Source: Acidimicrobiaceae bacterium
Lineage (GTDB): Bacteria > Actinomycetota > Acidimicrobiia > Acidimicrobiales > Aldehydirespiratoraceae
DNA length: 44,610 bases
Reading direction: 5' to 3'
NCBI GenBank assembly: GCA_009844405.1
Contig: VYBO01000037.1
Span: 1 to 44,610, forward strand
Translations under genes and position numbers: made by a program
The notes under the pieces: generated by a model
What the model was told of the DNA's origin: nothing
Database searches by the model: none
The model's input: only the letters and a program-made list of their open reading frames with translations
Shown here: in pieces, positions 15,919 through 24,200 of the stretch
Layout of the letters: each line of letters opens with the position of its first letter
How positions within the stretch are numbered: position 1 is the first letter of the stretch

Positions 15919-15998
15919 ACCCTCGTCGGGCAATGCTCCTGCGTAGGCTCTGCTGCCGGTTCCCCCGCCCTCGATCAGATGGAGGTTCGTCCGAGACC

Positions 15999-16868
15999 AT
16001 GCCCTACCAAGAGATCGTCTTCGAGATCCGAAACGATGCCGCATGGATTGGCATCAACCGCCCGGAGGTGCGCAACGCCTTCCGCGAGCAGACGCTCGAT
16101 GAGATAGCCGAAGCGCTCAACTCCACGCGCACCGATCCCACGATCGTGGCCGCGGTGGTCTACGGGGTGGGCGGCCACTTCTCGGCGGGCGGCGACTTCC
16201 ACGCCATGATGAAGCTCAACAAGGCCAACTCCTACATGTGGAACGACCGCATGCAGATGGTTGCCATGACCTGCCGCAACCTTCCCATCCCGGTGATCGC
16301 CATGGTCGAGGGCGCCTGCGTGGGAGGCGGCCACGAGCTGATGCTCTGGTGCGACCTCGTCGTCGCGGCGGAGGACTCCATCTTCGGTCAGACTGGCGCC
16401 CGGGTCGGCGCCTGTCCCACCGTCGGGGCGACCCAGTACATCGGCAAGCTCATCGGCGAGCGCAGGGCCAAGGAGATGATCTTTCTGTGCAAGCGGTACT
16501 CGGGCGCGGAAGCGGCCGACATCGGGCTGGCCAACGAGGCCGTTCCCGCGGCCGAGCTGCTCGCCCGTGTCGAGGAGGTGGTGGCCCAGATCAAGGGCTA
16601 CAGCTCCCAGACGATCCGGTCCACCAAGGTCTCGCTCAACTTCGACAGCGACGCGCTGTACCCGTCGTGGCAGCATGGAATGGAGCTGCTGGCCAACATC
16701 TGGGGCACCGAGGAGTCCCTGGAGGGCATGAACGCCTTCCTGGAGAAGCGCCCGGCCGACTTCCACCAGTTCCGGAAGCGAAACCGGGCCGCGCTCGACG
16801 CCTACATGGACGACTTCTCCGAGGGCCGCAACCAGAGCGAGTCCTCCCGCCGGGCCCGGGAGGGCTGA
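15999..16868 (+). CDS. Crotonase-family enzyme, MenB/BadI-like with altered active site
   Basis: A 289-residue enoyl-CoA hydratase-superfamily protein whose sequence follows the ring-forming/ring-opening subgroup (MenB and 2-ketocyclohexanecarboxyl-CoA hydrolase BadI): FEIRNDAAWIGINRP at 8-22, oxyanion loop HFSAGGDF (60-67), FGQTGARVG at 129-137, KEMIFLCKRYSG at 158-169, and a C-terminal GTEESLEGMNAFLEKR. In MenB and BadI the segment after VG carries conserved Ser and Asp (GSFD or GSVD); here it is GACP (137-140), so the catalytic Ser and Asp are replaced by Ala and Pro. It therefore probably performs related but different CoA-ester chemistry. It is the first gene of an operon with a CoA-transferase, an ACMSD-like enzyme and a CMD-like protein. 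GGAGG lies 13 nt before the ATG. Confidence 0.88.
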   Translation: MPYQEIVFEIRNDAAWIGINRPEVRNAFREQTLDEIAEALNSTRTDPTIVAAVVYGVGGHFSAGGDFHAMMKLNKANSYMWNDRMQMVAMTCRNLPIPVIAMVEGACVGGGHELMLWCDLVVAAEDSIFGQTGARVGACPTVGATQYIGKLIGERRAKEMIFLCKRYSGAEAADIGLANEAVPAAELLARVEEVVAQIKGYSSQTIRSTKVSLNFDSDALYPSWQHGMELLANIWGTEESLEGMNAFLEKRPADFHQFRKRNRAALDAYMDDFSEGRNQSESSRRAREG

Positions 16869-16926
16869 GCGGGGTGCCCAGTCGGCCCTGCATGGCGTCA
16901 GTCGGCGCCGGCTCGAAGGAGGACCG

Positions 16927-18135
16927 TTGAGCACGACGGCCGAGGGTGCGCTGGAGGGCGTCCGGGTGGTCGACCTCACCCGTGTGCTGGCCGGCCCACT
17001 GTGCACCATGTGGCTCGGCGACATGGGCGCCGACGTGATCAAGGTCGAGCGGCCCTTCTCCGGCGACGACACCCGGGCCTGGGGCCCGCCGTTCGCGGGC
17101 GCGGAGGCCGCCTACTACCTGGGAGTCAACCGCAACAAGCGGAGCCTCACCCTGGACCTGGGACAGGAGCGGGGCCGGGAGGTCCTCACCGAACTCATCC
17201 GGGGCGCGGACGTGGTGCTCGACAACTTCAAGATCGGCACCCTCGACCGTTGGGGCCTCACCGACGACTGGTATGAGGCCGAGGCCCCTGCCGCGGTGCG
17301 AGCCACCATCTCCGGCTACGGCTCCACCGGCCCCAAGGCAGCCATGCCCGGCTACGACTTCATCCTGCAGGCCGAGACCGGGCTCATGGCCATCACCGGC
17401 GAGCCCGAGGGAGAGTCGATGAAGCTGGGCGTGGCCATCGTGGACGTGTGCACGGGGATGCTGGCCGCCATGACCGTGCTGGCCGCACTGGCCGCGCGCC
17501 GGCGCACCGGCAAGGGGCAGCGGATCGAGATGTCGCTGCACGACACCGGTTTGCAGATGCTGGCCAACGTGGCCGCCAACCACTTGGTAAGCGGGGCCGA
17601 AGCCGTCCGCTACGGCAACGGCCATCCCAACATCGTGCCCTACCGGACCTACCCGGCCTCCGACGGGGAGCTGGCGGTGACGGTGGGCAACGACGCCCAG
17701 TTCGCCAGGTTCGCCCGAGTCATGGGCTGCGAGGAGTGGGCCTCCGACGATCGCTTCACCCGCAACGCCGACCGGGTCGCGAACCGCGACCTGCTCGACG
17801 GGCTGATCCGCGACCGGATGGTCACCCGCACCCGGGCCGAGTGGAGCGCCGACCTGGAGGCCGAGGGCATCCCCTGTGGACCGATCAACTCGGTCGCCGA
17901 GGCGCTGGCCTCGCGGCAGACGATGGCCCGGGGCATGGTCACCACCGTCGAGCACCCCACCGCTGGGGAGCTGGCCCTCACCGGCGTGCCGTTCAAGATG
18001 TTCGGAACGCCCGCGGCCATCCGCCGGCCACCGCCCACGCTGGGCCAGCACAGTCGGGAGGTGCTCGCCGAGATGGGCCTCGACGCCGCTGCCATCTCGG
18101 AACTGGTGGCCGCGGGGGTCACCACCCTCGGGTGA
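16927..18135 (+). CDS. Class III CoA-transferase (CaiB/BaiF family)
   Basis: A 402-residue family III CoA-transferase, which moves CoA from one acyl-CoA to a free carboxylic acid through a mixed-anhydride intermediate on an Asp. Typical segments are VVDLTRVLAGPLCTMWLGD (14-32), GADVIKVERP (34-43), DNFKIGTLDRWGL (99-111) and SGYGSTGP (129-136); the catalytic Asp candidate is Asp173 in AIVDVCTG. AAGGAGG lies 4 nt before the TTG start, slightly close but the only credible one. It lies 58 nt after the MenB/BadI-like gene and would activate the acid processed by it. Acid substrate unknown. Confidence 0.93.
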   Translation: MSTTAEGALEGVRVVDLTRVLAGPLCTMWLGDMGADVIKVERPFSGDDTRAWGPPFAGAEAAYYLGVNRNKRSLTLDLGQERGREVLTELIRGADVVLDNFKIGTLDRWGLTDDWYEAEAPAAVRATISGYGSTGPKAAMPGYDFILQAETGLMAITGEPEGESMKLGVAIVDVCTGMLAAMTVLAALAARRRTGKGQRIEMSLHDTGLQMLANVAANHLVSGAEAVRYGNGHPNIVPYRTYPASDGELAVTVGNDAQFARFARVMGCEEWASDDRFTRNADRVANRDLLDGLIRDRMVTRTRAEWSADLEAEGIPCGPINSVAEALASRQTMARGMVTTVEHPTAGELALTGVPFKMFGTPAAIRRPPPTLGQHSREVLAEMGLDAAAISELVAAGVTTLG

Positions 18136-18211
18136 GCGCGATGGACCGACCGACCATGCCGACCGGAGCCCAGCCGCAGACCCCACTGGACCGATCACCA
18201 AGGAGCCGCCC

Positions 18212-19297
18212 ATGACCACGGTCGAAGAGCAAGCGCCCGCCGAGTGGTGGCCCGAACTGGGACCGAGATGGGAGCCGTCGGCGGTGCCCAAGCCGGCGTG
18301 CCTGTGCATCGACGTGCACTCCCACCTGTCAGTTCCCGCGGCCTTGGCACTGGCCAAGCCGCACTTCTCGCCCGAGATGGACCCTCGCTCGTTCTTCTCG
18401 CCGCCCGAGAGCCTGCGCTACAACCGGGAACTGCGCAGCCGGCCCGAGATGGTGGCCAGGTTCGAGCAGGCGGAAGCCCGCATCGAGGACATGGACAAGC
18501 AGGGCATCGACATGCAGATCCTGTCGGTGGCGCCCGGCGAGTACTTCTACTGGCTCGACGGCGCCAACGCCGTCAAGGCCTGCCGCCTCCAGCACGAGCG
18601 GCTGGCCGAGGTGGTGGCCCAGTACCCCGAGCGATTCGCGGCGGTGGCCAACCTGCCCATGGACCAGCCCCAGTCGGCCGTCGAGACCATGGTCGAGGCC
18701 CGGCGCGACTTCGGCATGGGCGGCTTCGAGATCAACGCCGACGTCAATGGCGGCGACCTCGACGACCGTCGCTACGACCCAGTATGGGAGAAGGCGGTCG
18801 AGCTGGGCATGACCGTGATCCTCCATCCCCAGGGGTTCACCGACGGGCAGCGTATGGACGACTATTACCTGGTCAACGTGGTGTGCATGCCGCTGGCCTC
18901 GACGCTGGCGGTGTCCCGCATGATCCTGGGCGGGGTCTGGCGGCGCCATCCCGACCTTCAGATGGTGGTGGTCCACGGCGGCGGCTACCTCCCCTACTAC
19001 TTCGCCCGCACCGACCACGCCTACGGCGTCCGCCCCGAGTTGCGCCGCCATATCGACCAGGAGCCCAGCCACTACCTGCGCAAGCTGCACTTCGACACCA
19101 CCGTGTTCGAGCCGCGCATGGTCGAGTACTTGGTGAGGACCTTCGGCGACACCCAGGTCCTGCTGGGAACCGACTACCCTTTCGACATGGGCCCCACAGA
19201 CCCGCTGGCCTTCCTGGCCGAGGCTCGTCTGACCGAGGAGTCCCGCACCCGGATTCTCGGAGCCAACGCAGCCCGCCTGTTCGGGATCGGGGGCTGA
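18212..19297 (+). CDS. ACMSD-like amidohydrolase (amidohydrolase 2 family)
   Basis: A 361-residue paralogue of the amidohydrolases at 12568 and 34599. It has CIDVHSH with the HxH metal pair, a middle His in VILHPQG, HGGGYLPYYFARTDHA and GTDYPFDMG with the metal Asp. The N-terminus has a 30-residue extension before the HxH motif. ATG 18212 has AAGGAG 7 nt upstream. It follows the CoA-transferase gene and is followed one base after its stop by the CMD-like gene. In this family the reaction is a non-oxidative decarboxylation or a hydrolysis of a carboxylated unsaturated compound; the specific one is unknown. Confidence 0.9.
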   Translation: MTTVEEQAPAEWWPELGPRWEPSAVPKPACLCIDVHSHLSVPAALALAKPHFSPEMDPRSFFSPPESLRYNRELRSRPEMVARFEQAEARIEDMDKQGIDMQILSVAPGEYFYWLDGANAVKACRLQHERLAEVVAQYPERFAAVANLPMDQPQSAVETMVEARRDFGMGGFEINADVNGGDLDDRRYDPVWEKAVELGMTVILHPQGFTDGQRMDDYYLVNVVCMPLASTLAVSRMILGGVWRRHPDLQMVVVHGGGYLPYYFARTDHAYGVRPELRRHIDQEPSHYLRKLHFDTTVFEPRMVEYLVRTFGDTQVLLGTDYPFDMGPTDPLAFLAEARLTEESRTRILGANAARLFGIGG

Positions 19298-19298
19298 C

Positions 19299-19808
19299 GT
19301 GGCCCGGATCCCGCTCCTCGATCAGCGCGGCAACCTCAGCGAAGGTCAGCAGGCGGTCTTCGACTGGATCGTGGAGAGCCGCGGCAAGATGATCCGCCCC
19401 TTCGAGGTGCTGCTGCACGTGCCCGAGATGGCCCGGCCTGCGGCCGAGCTCGGCCATCAGATCCGCTACGAGGGGTCACTGAGCGACCATGACCGGGAAC
19501 TGGCCATCATCTCGGCGGCCAAGGCCCACCGCTCCGACTTCGAGTGGGAGAGCCACATCGGGCTGGCCCGGGCGGCCGGGGTGTCGGAGGAGGCGATCGC
19601 CGCGCTCCGCGCCGGCACCGAGGTGGCCCCTCCCGACGGCGTCATCGTCGGGTTCGTGTTCGAGTTGTGCCGTGACTCGACCGTGTCGGACGCAACCTGG
19701 AGCTCGGCCCAAGACCGGCTGGGCCTGTCCGGGGTGGTGGAACTGAGCACACTGGTGGGCTATTACACCCTGCTCGCCTTCGTGATGAACGCAGCCCAAG
19801 CGGGCTGA
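19299..19808 (+). CDS. Carboxymuconolactone decarboxylase-like protein
   Basis: A 169-residue all-helical protein of the CMD/AhpD-like fold. The conserved core reads ELAIISAAKAHRSDFEWESH followed by IGLARAAGVSEEAI, matching the ExxxxxxxxxxxxxEWxxH pattern of CMD-like decarboxylases; the CxxC of AhpD-type peroxidase partners is absent, so a redox role is unlikely. Classical CMD decarboxylates a lactone in protocatechuate breakdown. The GTG start is one base after the amidohydrolase stop, so it is clearly part of that operon and may act on the product of its neighbours. Confidence 0.85.
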   Translation: MARIPLLDQRGNLSEGQQAVFDWIVESRGKMIRPFEVLLHVPEMARPAAELGHQIRYEGSLSDHDRELAIISAAKAHRSDFEWESHIGLARAAGVSEEAIAALRAGTEVAPPDGVIVGFVFELCRDSTVSDATWSSAQDRLGLSGVVELSTLVGYYTLLAFVMNAAQAG

Positions 19809-19866
19809 TCCGGACCTCGCCGCCGCTCGACCAGCATCTGCGGATCGCGGATGTGGGAGGGATCCC

Positions 19867-19880
19867 CGCCCGACCGGGCG
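19867..19880. terminator. Short hairpin between convergent operons
   Basis: CGCCC-GACC-GGGCG lies in the 73-nt gap between two convergent stop codons (19808 and 19882), a position where a bidirectional terminator would be expected. The stem is only 5 bp and has no T-tract, so support is weak. Confidence 0.3.
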
Positions 19881-19881
19881 C

Positions 19882-21108
19882 CTAGCCGGCGCTCGTCCCC
19901 GGCGGCCGGGCCGCATCGGGCATCCCGATCACGCCCTCGGCCGCCAGTGCCGCGATCTCATCGCCGCCGAGGCCGAGGCGCTCTTCCAGGACGGACTCGG
20001 TGTCCTCGCCCAGCATGGGGGCGTGGCGGTCGGGCTGCTCCCAGCCGCCGAGCTTCATGGGGCTGGGCTGGTAGCGGACCTCGCCGAGGGTGGGGTGGTG
20101 GTAGGTGCGGACCATGCCGCGGGCGATCACATGGTCGTCGGCCAGCACCGCGGCCATGTCGTTGACCGGTGACGAGGGGATGTCGTAGCCGTCGAGCAGC
20201 TCGGTCAGCTCGGCGCTGGTCATCCGGGCGAACACGGCTTCGAGCTCACCCACCACGAATTCCCGGTTGGCCACCCGGGCGGCGTTGTCGCGGCTGCGCG
20301 GATCGTCGATCAGGTCCCGGCGATCGATGGCGTCGCACAGGTTGCGCCAGAACTTCTCGTCGCGGGCCACCACCACCACATGGCCGTCGCGGGTGGTGAA
20401 CGCCTGCCAGGGGACCATGTGGCTGTGGGCGGTGCCCTGCCGGGTGGCCACCCGGCCCGAGTTCAGGTAGTCGAGGCCGTCGTAGGCCAGCAGCGACACC
20501 AGCGAGTCGAGCATGGACACGTCGGCGTGGCGGCCGGAGCCGTGGAGCTCGCGCCCGCAGAGCGCGCCCAGGATCGAGATGCAGGCATAGATGCCGCCGG
20601 CTAGGTCGGCCAGCGGCGTGCCCACCCGGGCCGGGGGACCGTCGGGCTCCCCGGTGTAGTCCATGTGGCCGCTGTAGGCCTGGATGACGAGATCGAAGGC
20701 GGCCTTGTCCCGAAGGGGGCCCGTCTCGCCGAAGCCGGTGACGGTGGCCGTGATGATGTCGGGGTTGCGGGCCTTCAGAGAGTCGTGATCGATGCCGAGC
20801 CGATCCATCACCCCGGGCCGGAAGTTGTCGATCACCACGTCGGCGGTCTCCACCAGCCGGTAGAACAGCTCCAGGCCCCGGTCGCTCTTGAGGTCGAGCA
20901 CCACGCTGCGCTTGCCCCGGTTCATGAACAGGTGGATGGCGCTCTCACCTCGCAGCGGCGCGATGCTCGGGTTGCGGGCGGTGTCGCCCCGGTGGGGCTC
21001 GACCTTGATCACCTCGGCGCCCATGTCCGCGAGGATGGTGCCGCCGAACGTGCCCGCGATGACCTGGCCCAGCTCCAGGACGGTGACGCCCTCCAGCATG
21101 GCTCCCAC
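19882..21108 (-). CDS. Class III CoA-transferase (CaiB/BaiF family)
   Basis: A 408-residue CoA-transferase distinct from the one at 16927. It shows LELGQVIAGTFGGTILADMG (11-30), GAEVIKVEPHRGD, DNFRPGVMDRLGI (94-106) and the candidate catalytic Asp168 in GTPLADLAGG. It is the last gene of an operon led by the CitE-like lyase and an oxidoreductase. The GTG at 21108 lies 7 nt after the upstream stop; an in-frame ATG at 21099 is an alternative. It could recycle CoA between the lyase products and a new substrate acid, which is an inference from the gene order. Confidence 0.92.
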   Translation of the reverse strand: MGAMLEGVTVLELGQVIAGTFGGTILADMGAEVIKVEPHRGDTARNPSIAPLRGESAIHLFMNRGKRSVVLDLKSDRGLELFYRLVETADVVIDNFRPGVMDRLGIDHDSLKARNPDIITATVTGFGETGPLRDKAAFDLVIQAYSGHMDYTGEPDGPPARVGTPLADLAGGIYACISILGALCGRELHGSGRHADVSMLDSLVSLLAYDGLDYLNSGRVATRQGTAHSHMVPWQAFTTRDGHVVVVARDEKFWRNLCDAIDRRDLIDDPRSRDNAARVANREFVVGELEAVFARMTSAELTELLDGYDIPSSPVNDMAAVLADDHVIARGMVRTYHHPTLGEVRYQPSPMKLGGWEQPDRHAPMLGEDTESVLEERLGLGGDEIAALAAEGVIGMPDAARPPGTSAG

Positions 21109-21115
21109 GCTGCGC

Positions 21116-22213
21116 TTACCGGCCCCAGGTGATGGGCACGACCTCTCCCGTGAGGGAGGCGGCGTCCACGGCCCGCGACACCATCAGCACGTTCAGCCCC
21201 TCCTCGCCGGTAGCGAGGATCGGGTCCCGGCGCCGCTGGCCCACGCTGTTGATGAAGGCGTGGGTCTCCTCCTGCATCGCTCCGAAGTGCTCCCCGAGGG
21301 CCCAGTCTCCGGGCATGTACGAGCCGAGGAGGGCGACGTTCATGCTCACGTCGGGCGTGTAGGGGGCGGGCACCGGCACCCGGCTGGCCATCAGCACGTC
21401 GCGGTGGTCGTCCTTGACGCTGATCGTGCCGTCGCGGCCGAACAGCTCGAAGTCCATCGACGCCACGTAGGCGGGCCAGAACTCGGGCAGCTCCCAGCTC
21501 ACGCCGAGGTTGGCGACCATCCCGTCATCGAAGGTGAGCACGCTCCAGGTGGCGTCGGGGGCGGCGTAGTCGTCGTGGATCCTGCCCCGCGACGAGGCTG
21601 CGTAGGCCGACGCCGGCAGCGGGCCGTCGAGATACCAGAAGAGCAGGTCGAACAGGTAGGTCATGGTGTTGATCGAGGGTGTGGTCGTGCCGGCCCGCGA
21701 GATGACCGAGCGAGCCACGGCCTCGGTCAGGTAGATGGTCGCCTTGGCGCTGGTGACCTGGCCCACATGGCCCCGCAGAACGTGCTCCTTGATGGCCAGG
21801 TAGCGGCGGCGGAACCGCTGGGTGAACCCGGTGTACAGCGCGACGCTGTACTCGTCGGACGCGGCCAGCAGCTTCTCGGCCTCGACGGGCAGGATCGTCA
21901 GCGGCTTCTCCACCAGCACCGGCTTGCGGGCCAGGATCGAGCCCATGGCCGGGTCGAAGTGGGCGTCCTCGGTGGAGGCCACGATCACCGCGTCGACCTC
22001 CGGTCGGGCGATCAGCTCGGCCGCGTCGGTGGACCAGGCGTCGGCGCCGCAGGCCTCGGCCAGCGCCTGCGCCTTCTCGCCGATCACGTCGCACACTGCC
22101 AGGAAGTCCACGCAGGGGTGGCGGTGGGCGATCTGGGCCCTCAGCGTGCCGATGGACCCGGCGCCGATCACGGCCACCCCGATCCCGTCTGCGATGTAGC
22201 GGCTGCGTGTCAT
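21116..22213 (-). CDS. Gfo/Idh/MocA-family oxidoreductase
   Basis: A 365-residue oxidoreductase with AVIGAGSIGTLRAQ (14-27), the lysine motif LVEKPLTI and an N-terminal dinucleotide domain followed by the alpha/beta substrate domain. It is a close paralogue of the protein at 11355-12491, sharing FTQRFRRRYL, DDHRDVLMASRVPVPA and GSYMPGDW-type segments. In place of the THDID/GTHSLD helix seen in its relatives it has INTMTYLFDLLFWYL, so the usual second-domain His is not at the same place. AGGGAG lies 5 nt before the ATG. It is the middle gene of the CitE-like/CoA-transferase operon. Confidence 0.91.
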   Translation of the reverse strand: MTRSRYIADGIGVAVIGAGSIGTLRAQIAHRHPCVDFLAVCDVIGEKAQALAEACGADAWSTDAAELIARPEVDAVIVASTEDAHFDPAMGSILARKPVLVEKPLTILPVEAEKLLAASDEYSVALYTGFTQRFRRRYLAIKEHVLRGHVGQVTSAKATIYLTEAVARSVISRAGTTTPSINTMTYLFDLLFWYLDGPLPASAYAASSRGRIHDDYAAPDATWSVLTFDDGMVANLGVSWELPEFWPAYVASMDFELFGRDGTISVKDDHRDVLMASRVPVPAPYTPDVSMNVALLGSYMPGDWALGEHFGAMQEETHAFINSVGQRRRDPILATGEEGLNVLMVSRAVDAASLTGEVVPITWGR

Positions 22214-22237
22214 GAGCGCTCCCTGTCTGCTCGGCTT

Positions 22238-23131
22238 CTAGCGGTTAGCGGCCCGGGCCGCGAGCTCGGCTCGGGCCAGAACGGTGCGGGCCACCCGGGC
22301 CACCGCGTAGTCCACCATCCTGCCGTCCACCGCGATCGAGGCCCGCCCGTCGGCCAGGGCCCCCTCGAACTCGTCGATGATGCGGCGGCTGTGGGCGACC
22401 TGCTGCTCCGACGGGGTGAACACGTCGTTGATGACCGGGATCTGCGCGGGGTGGATCCCGACCTTGCCCCCGTATCCGAGGCGGCGAGCCAGCTCGCACT
22501 CAATGCGCAGGGCGTCGAGGTTCCGGAAGTCCATGAACACCGCGTCCATGGGATGCTCCAGGCCGGCGGCCCGGGCATCGAGCAGCACCTTGGAGCGGGC
22601 GTGCATGAGGCCGGTGCCCTCCGGGGTCCACTCCACCCCGAGATCGGCCACCAGGTCGCCCTGCTCCCCGCTGCCGAACAGCACGGTGGCCACCCGGTCG
22701 CTGCTGCGGACCATGTCGTAGGTGGCCCGCACGCCCACGGCACTCTCGATCATCGGGGCCACGACAATCGATCCGACACCGGACCCGGACGACATCTCCA
22801 GCGCACGGAGGGCGCCGTCGAGCTCGTGCAGCACCGTCGGGCTCTCGGCCTTGGGGATCACCAGGCCGGCGACGCCGGCACGGCCGGCCGCGACCACATC
22901 GTCCCAGAACATCTCGGTGGTGGGGGCGTTGGTCCTCACATAGAGGGGGATCCCGGCGTGGGGGAGTTCCGCCAGCCCGGCCCGTGCCTTCGGCTTCTCG
23001 GAGGGTGCCACCGCGTCCTCGAGGTCGACGATCACGGCGTCGGCGCCTGATCTCACCGCTTTGGGGATGAGGTCGTGGCGATCGCCGGGGATGAAGAGCA
23101 TCGACCTCAGAGCGTGCACAACAGCGTCCAT
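22238..23131 (-). CDS. CitE/HpcH-like CoA-ester lyase
   Basis: A 297-residue member of the CitE/HpcH aldolase family, which makes or breaks C-C bonds in CoA esters such as malyl-CoA, citramalyl-CoA and citryl-CoA with Mg2+. Typical segments are SMLFIPGDR (10-18), DAVIVDLEDAV (31-41), VAPMIESAVG with the metal Glu, and the C-terminal KVGIHPAQIPVIN. The ATG at 23131 has no ribosome site, and AT-rich TATAACCT-type sequence lies just upstream, so a leaderless transcript is possible. The perfect palindrome site D lies 22 nt upstream. It heads a three-gene minus-strand operon with an oxidoreductase and a CoA-transferase. Confidence 0.92.
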   Translation of the reverse strand: MDAVVHALRSMLFIPGDRHDLIPKAVRSGADAVIVDLEDAVAPSEKPKARAGLAELPHAGIPLYVRTNAPTTEMFWDDVVAAGRAGVAGLVIPKAESPTVLHELDGALRALEMSSGSGVGSIVVAPMIESAVGVRATYDMVRSSDRVATVLFGSGEQGDLVADLGVEWTPEGTGLMHARSKVLLDARAAGLEHPMDAVFMDFRNLDALRIECELARRLGYGGKVGIHPAQIPVINDVFTPSEQQVAHSRRIIDEFEGALADGRASIAVDGRMVDYAVARVARTVLARAELAARAANR

Positions 23132-23153
23132 GTCGAGAGGTTATATGCTGGGG

Positions 23154-23169
23154 CGATCATATATGATCG
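23154..23169. promoter_or_regulatory. Perfect 16-bp palindrome, site D
   Basis: CGATCATATATGATCG is fully self-complementary and is the most symmetrical copy of the recurrent element. Its centre is 30 nt upstream of the CitE-like ATG, covering the likely core promoter of that operon. It lies between the CitE-like gene start and the end of the cyclase gene on the same strand. It is the best guide to the binding-site consensus. Confidence 0.7.
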
Positions 23170-23234
23170 ACTATGTCAGAAACGGGTCCAATGGCGGGTC
23201 CACTGGGCGGTCCGGGTGGCGAGCCCGACTCCCG

Positions 23235-24200
23235 CTACTTGATTGCCATCGGGTTGAGCGGCGAGCCGACCGCCCGGGTGAAGGGCAGCGGAGGGCCGCA
23301 GAAGAAGAACTCGTAGACGCCGTCGGCCGAGCAGTCCCGGGCGAGCGGGTCGAGGTCGAAGATCTCGCCCACCCACAGGCCCATGTGCACGATGACGACG
23401 ATGTGCATCGGCTGATAGACGTCGGGGGTCTCGTTGGGCCGAACCTCGAAGCCCCAGGTGTCGGTGGCCACCGCCGCGATGCGGTTGTCGGCGAGCCAGT
23501 CGGCGCTGGCCAGCCCCAACCCGGCCGCATCGCCGCCGGCGTAGTCGGCCCAGGCGCCCCGGGCCCGGACCTGGGTGATGGCGCCGGTGCGCACGAACAC
23601 GTGGTCGCCCTGCCCGACGGAGACCCCACCGAAGGCGGCCGCCTCGTCGAGGTCGTCGCCGCTGATGGCGTAGCCGGGCTCGAGCCACTCCAGCCCCTTG
23701 GCCGCGGCCACATCGAGGAGCACCCCCCGACCGGCCATGGCCCCCGCCCCCTGGCTTACCGAGTTCTTCAGCGCGCCCTTGCTGGTCACCCAGTCGGCGG
23801 AGTAGCCGTTGTAGATGCGCTTCTCGAACACGATGTGGCCCAGCGAGTCCCATTGGGTGCCGCACTGCAGCGGCATGATGATGATGTCGTCGGTGCCGGC
23901 GAAATGCCGGTCGACACCCCCGTAGAAGTCCCGCACCGCGGTGCCCGCCATCGCGTCGGCGCCGTCCCGGATCATCAGGTGGATGGGATTGAACCGGCCC
24001 GAGCCGGTCTGGGGCCCCGCGTCGTCGTAGGGGAGCGCCATCGAGATCGTCCTGCCTGCCTTGATCAGTGCCGCGGCCCTGGCCACATGCTCGGGCTCGG
24101 TGAAGTTGAGGGTCCCTCGCTGATCGTCGTCTCCCCAGCGGCCCCAGTTGGAGAGCCGCTCGGAGATTTCTCGCACCGTGTCGATGTTGGGGGTTGCCAT
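23235..24200 (-). CDS. Cyclase-family metal hydrolase
   Basis: A 321-residue protein of the cyclase family (kynurenine formamidase, isatin hydrolase and relatives), which hydrolyse cyclic amides, lactones or related bonds with Mn or Zn. The family metal motif HxGTHxDxxxH appears as QCGTQWDSLGH (112-122): two His positions are Gln, while Asp118 and His122 remain. Related longer proteins of the family seem to share this variant. The AFGGVSVGQGDHVFVRTG segment and the late TDTWGFEV are also typical. It is divergent from the acyl-CoA dehydrogenase gene, with a 146-nt GC-rich spacer lacking the ATATATGAT element. Substrate unknown. Confidence 0.87.
   Translation of the reverse strand: MATPNIDTVREISERLSNWGRWGDDDQRGTLNFTEPEHVARAAALIKAGRTISMALPYDDAGPQTGSGRFNPIHLMIRDGADAMAGTAVRDFYGGVDRHFAGTDDIIIMPLQCGTQWDSLGHIVFEKRIYNGYSADWVTSKGALKNSVSQGAGAMAGRGVLLDVAAAKGLEWLEPGYAISGDDLDEAAAFGGVSVGQGDHVFVRTGAITQVRARGAWADYAGGDAAGLGLASADWLADNRIAAVATDTWGFEVRPNETPDVYQPMHIVVIVHMGLWVGEIFDLDPLARDCSADGVYEFFFCGPPLPFTRAVGSPLNPMAIK

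Noticed and set aside
20888..23050. Very long plus-strand frame opposite the CitE-like, Gfo/Idh and CoA-transferase genes
   Set aside because: It is the shadow of three well-supported minus-strand genes and has no recognisable domain.
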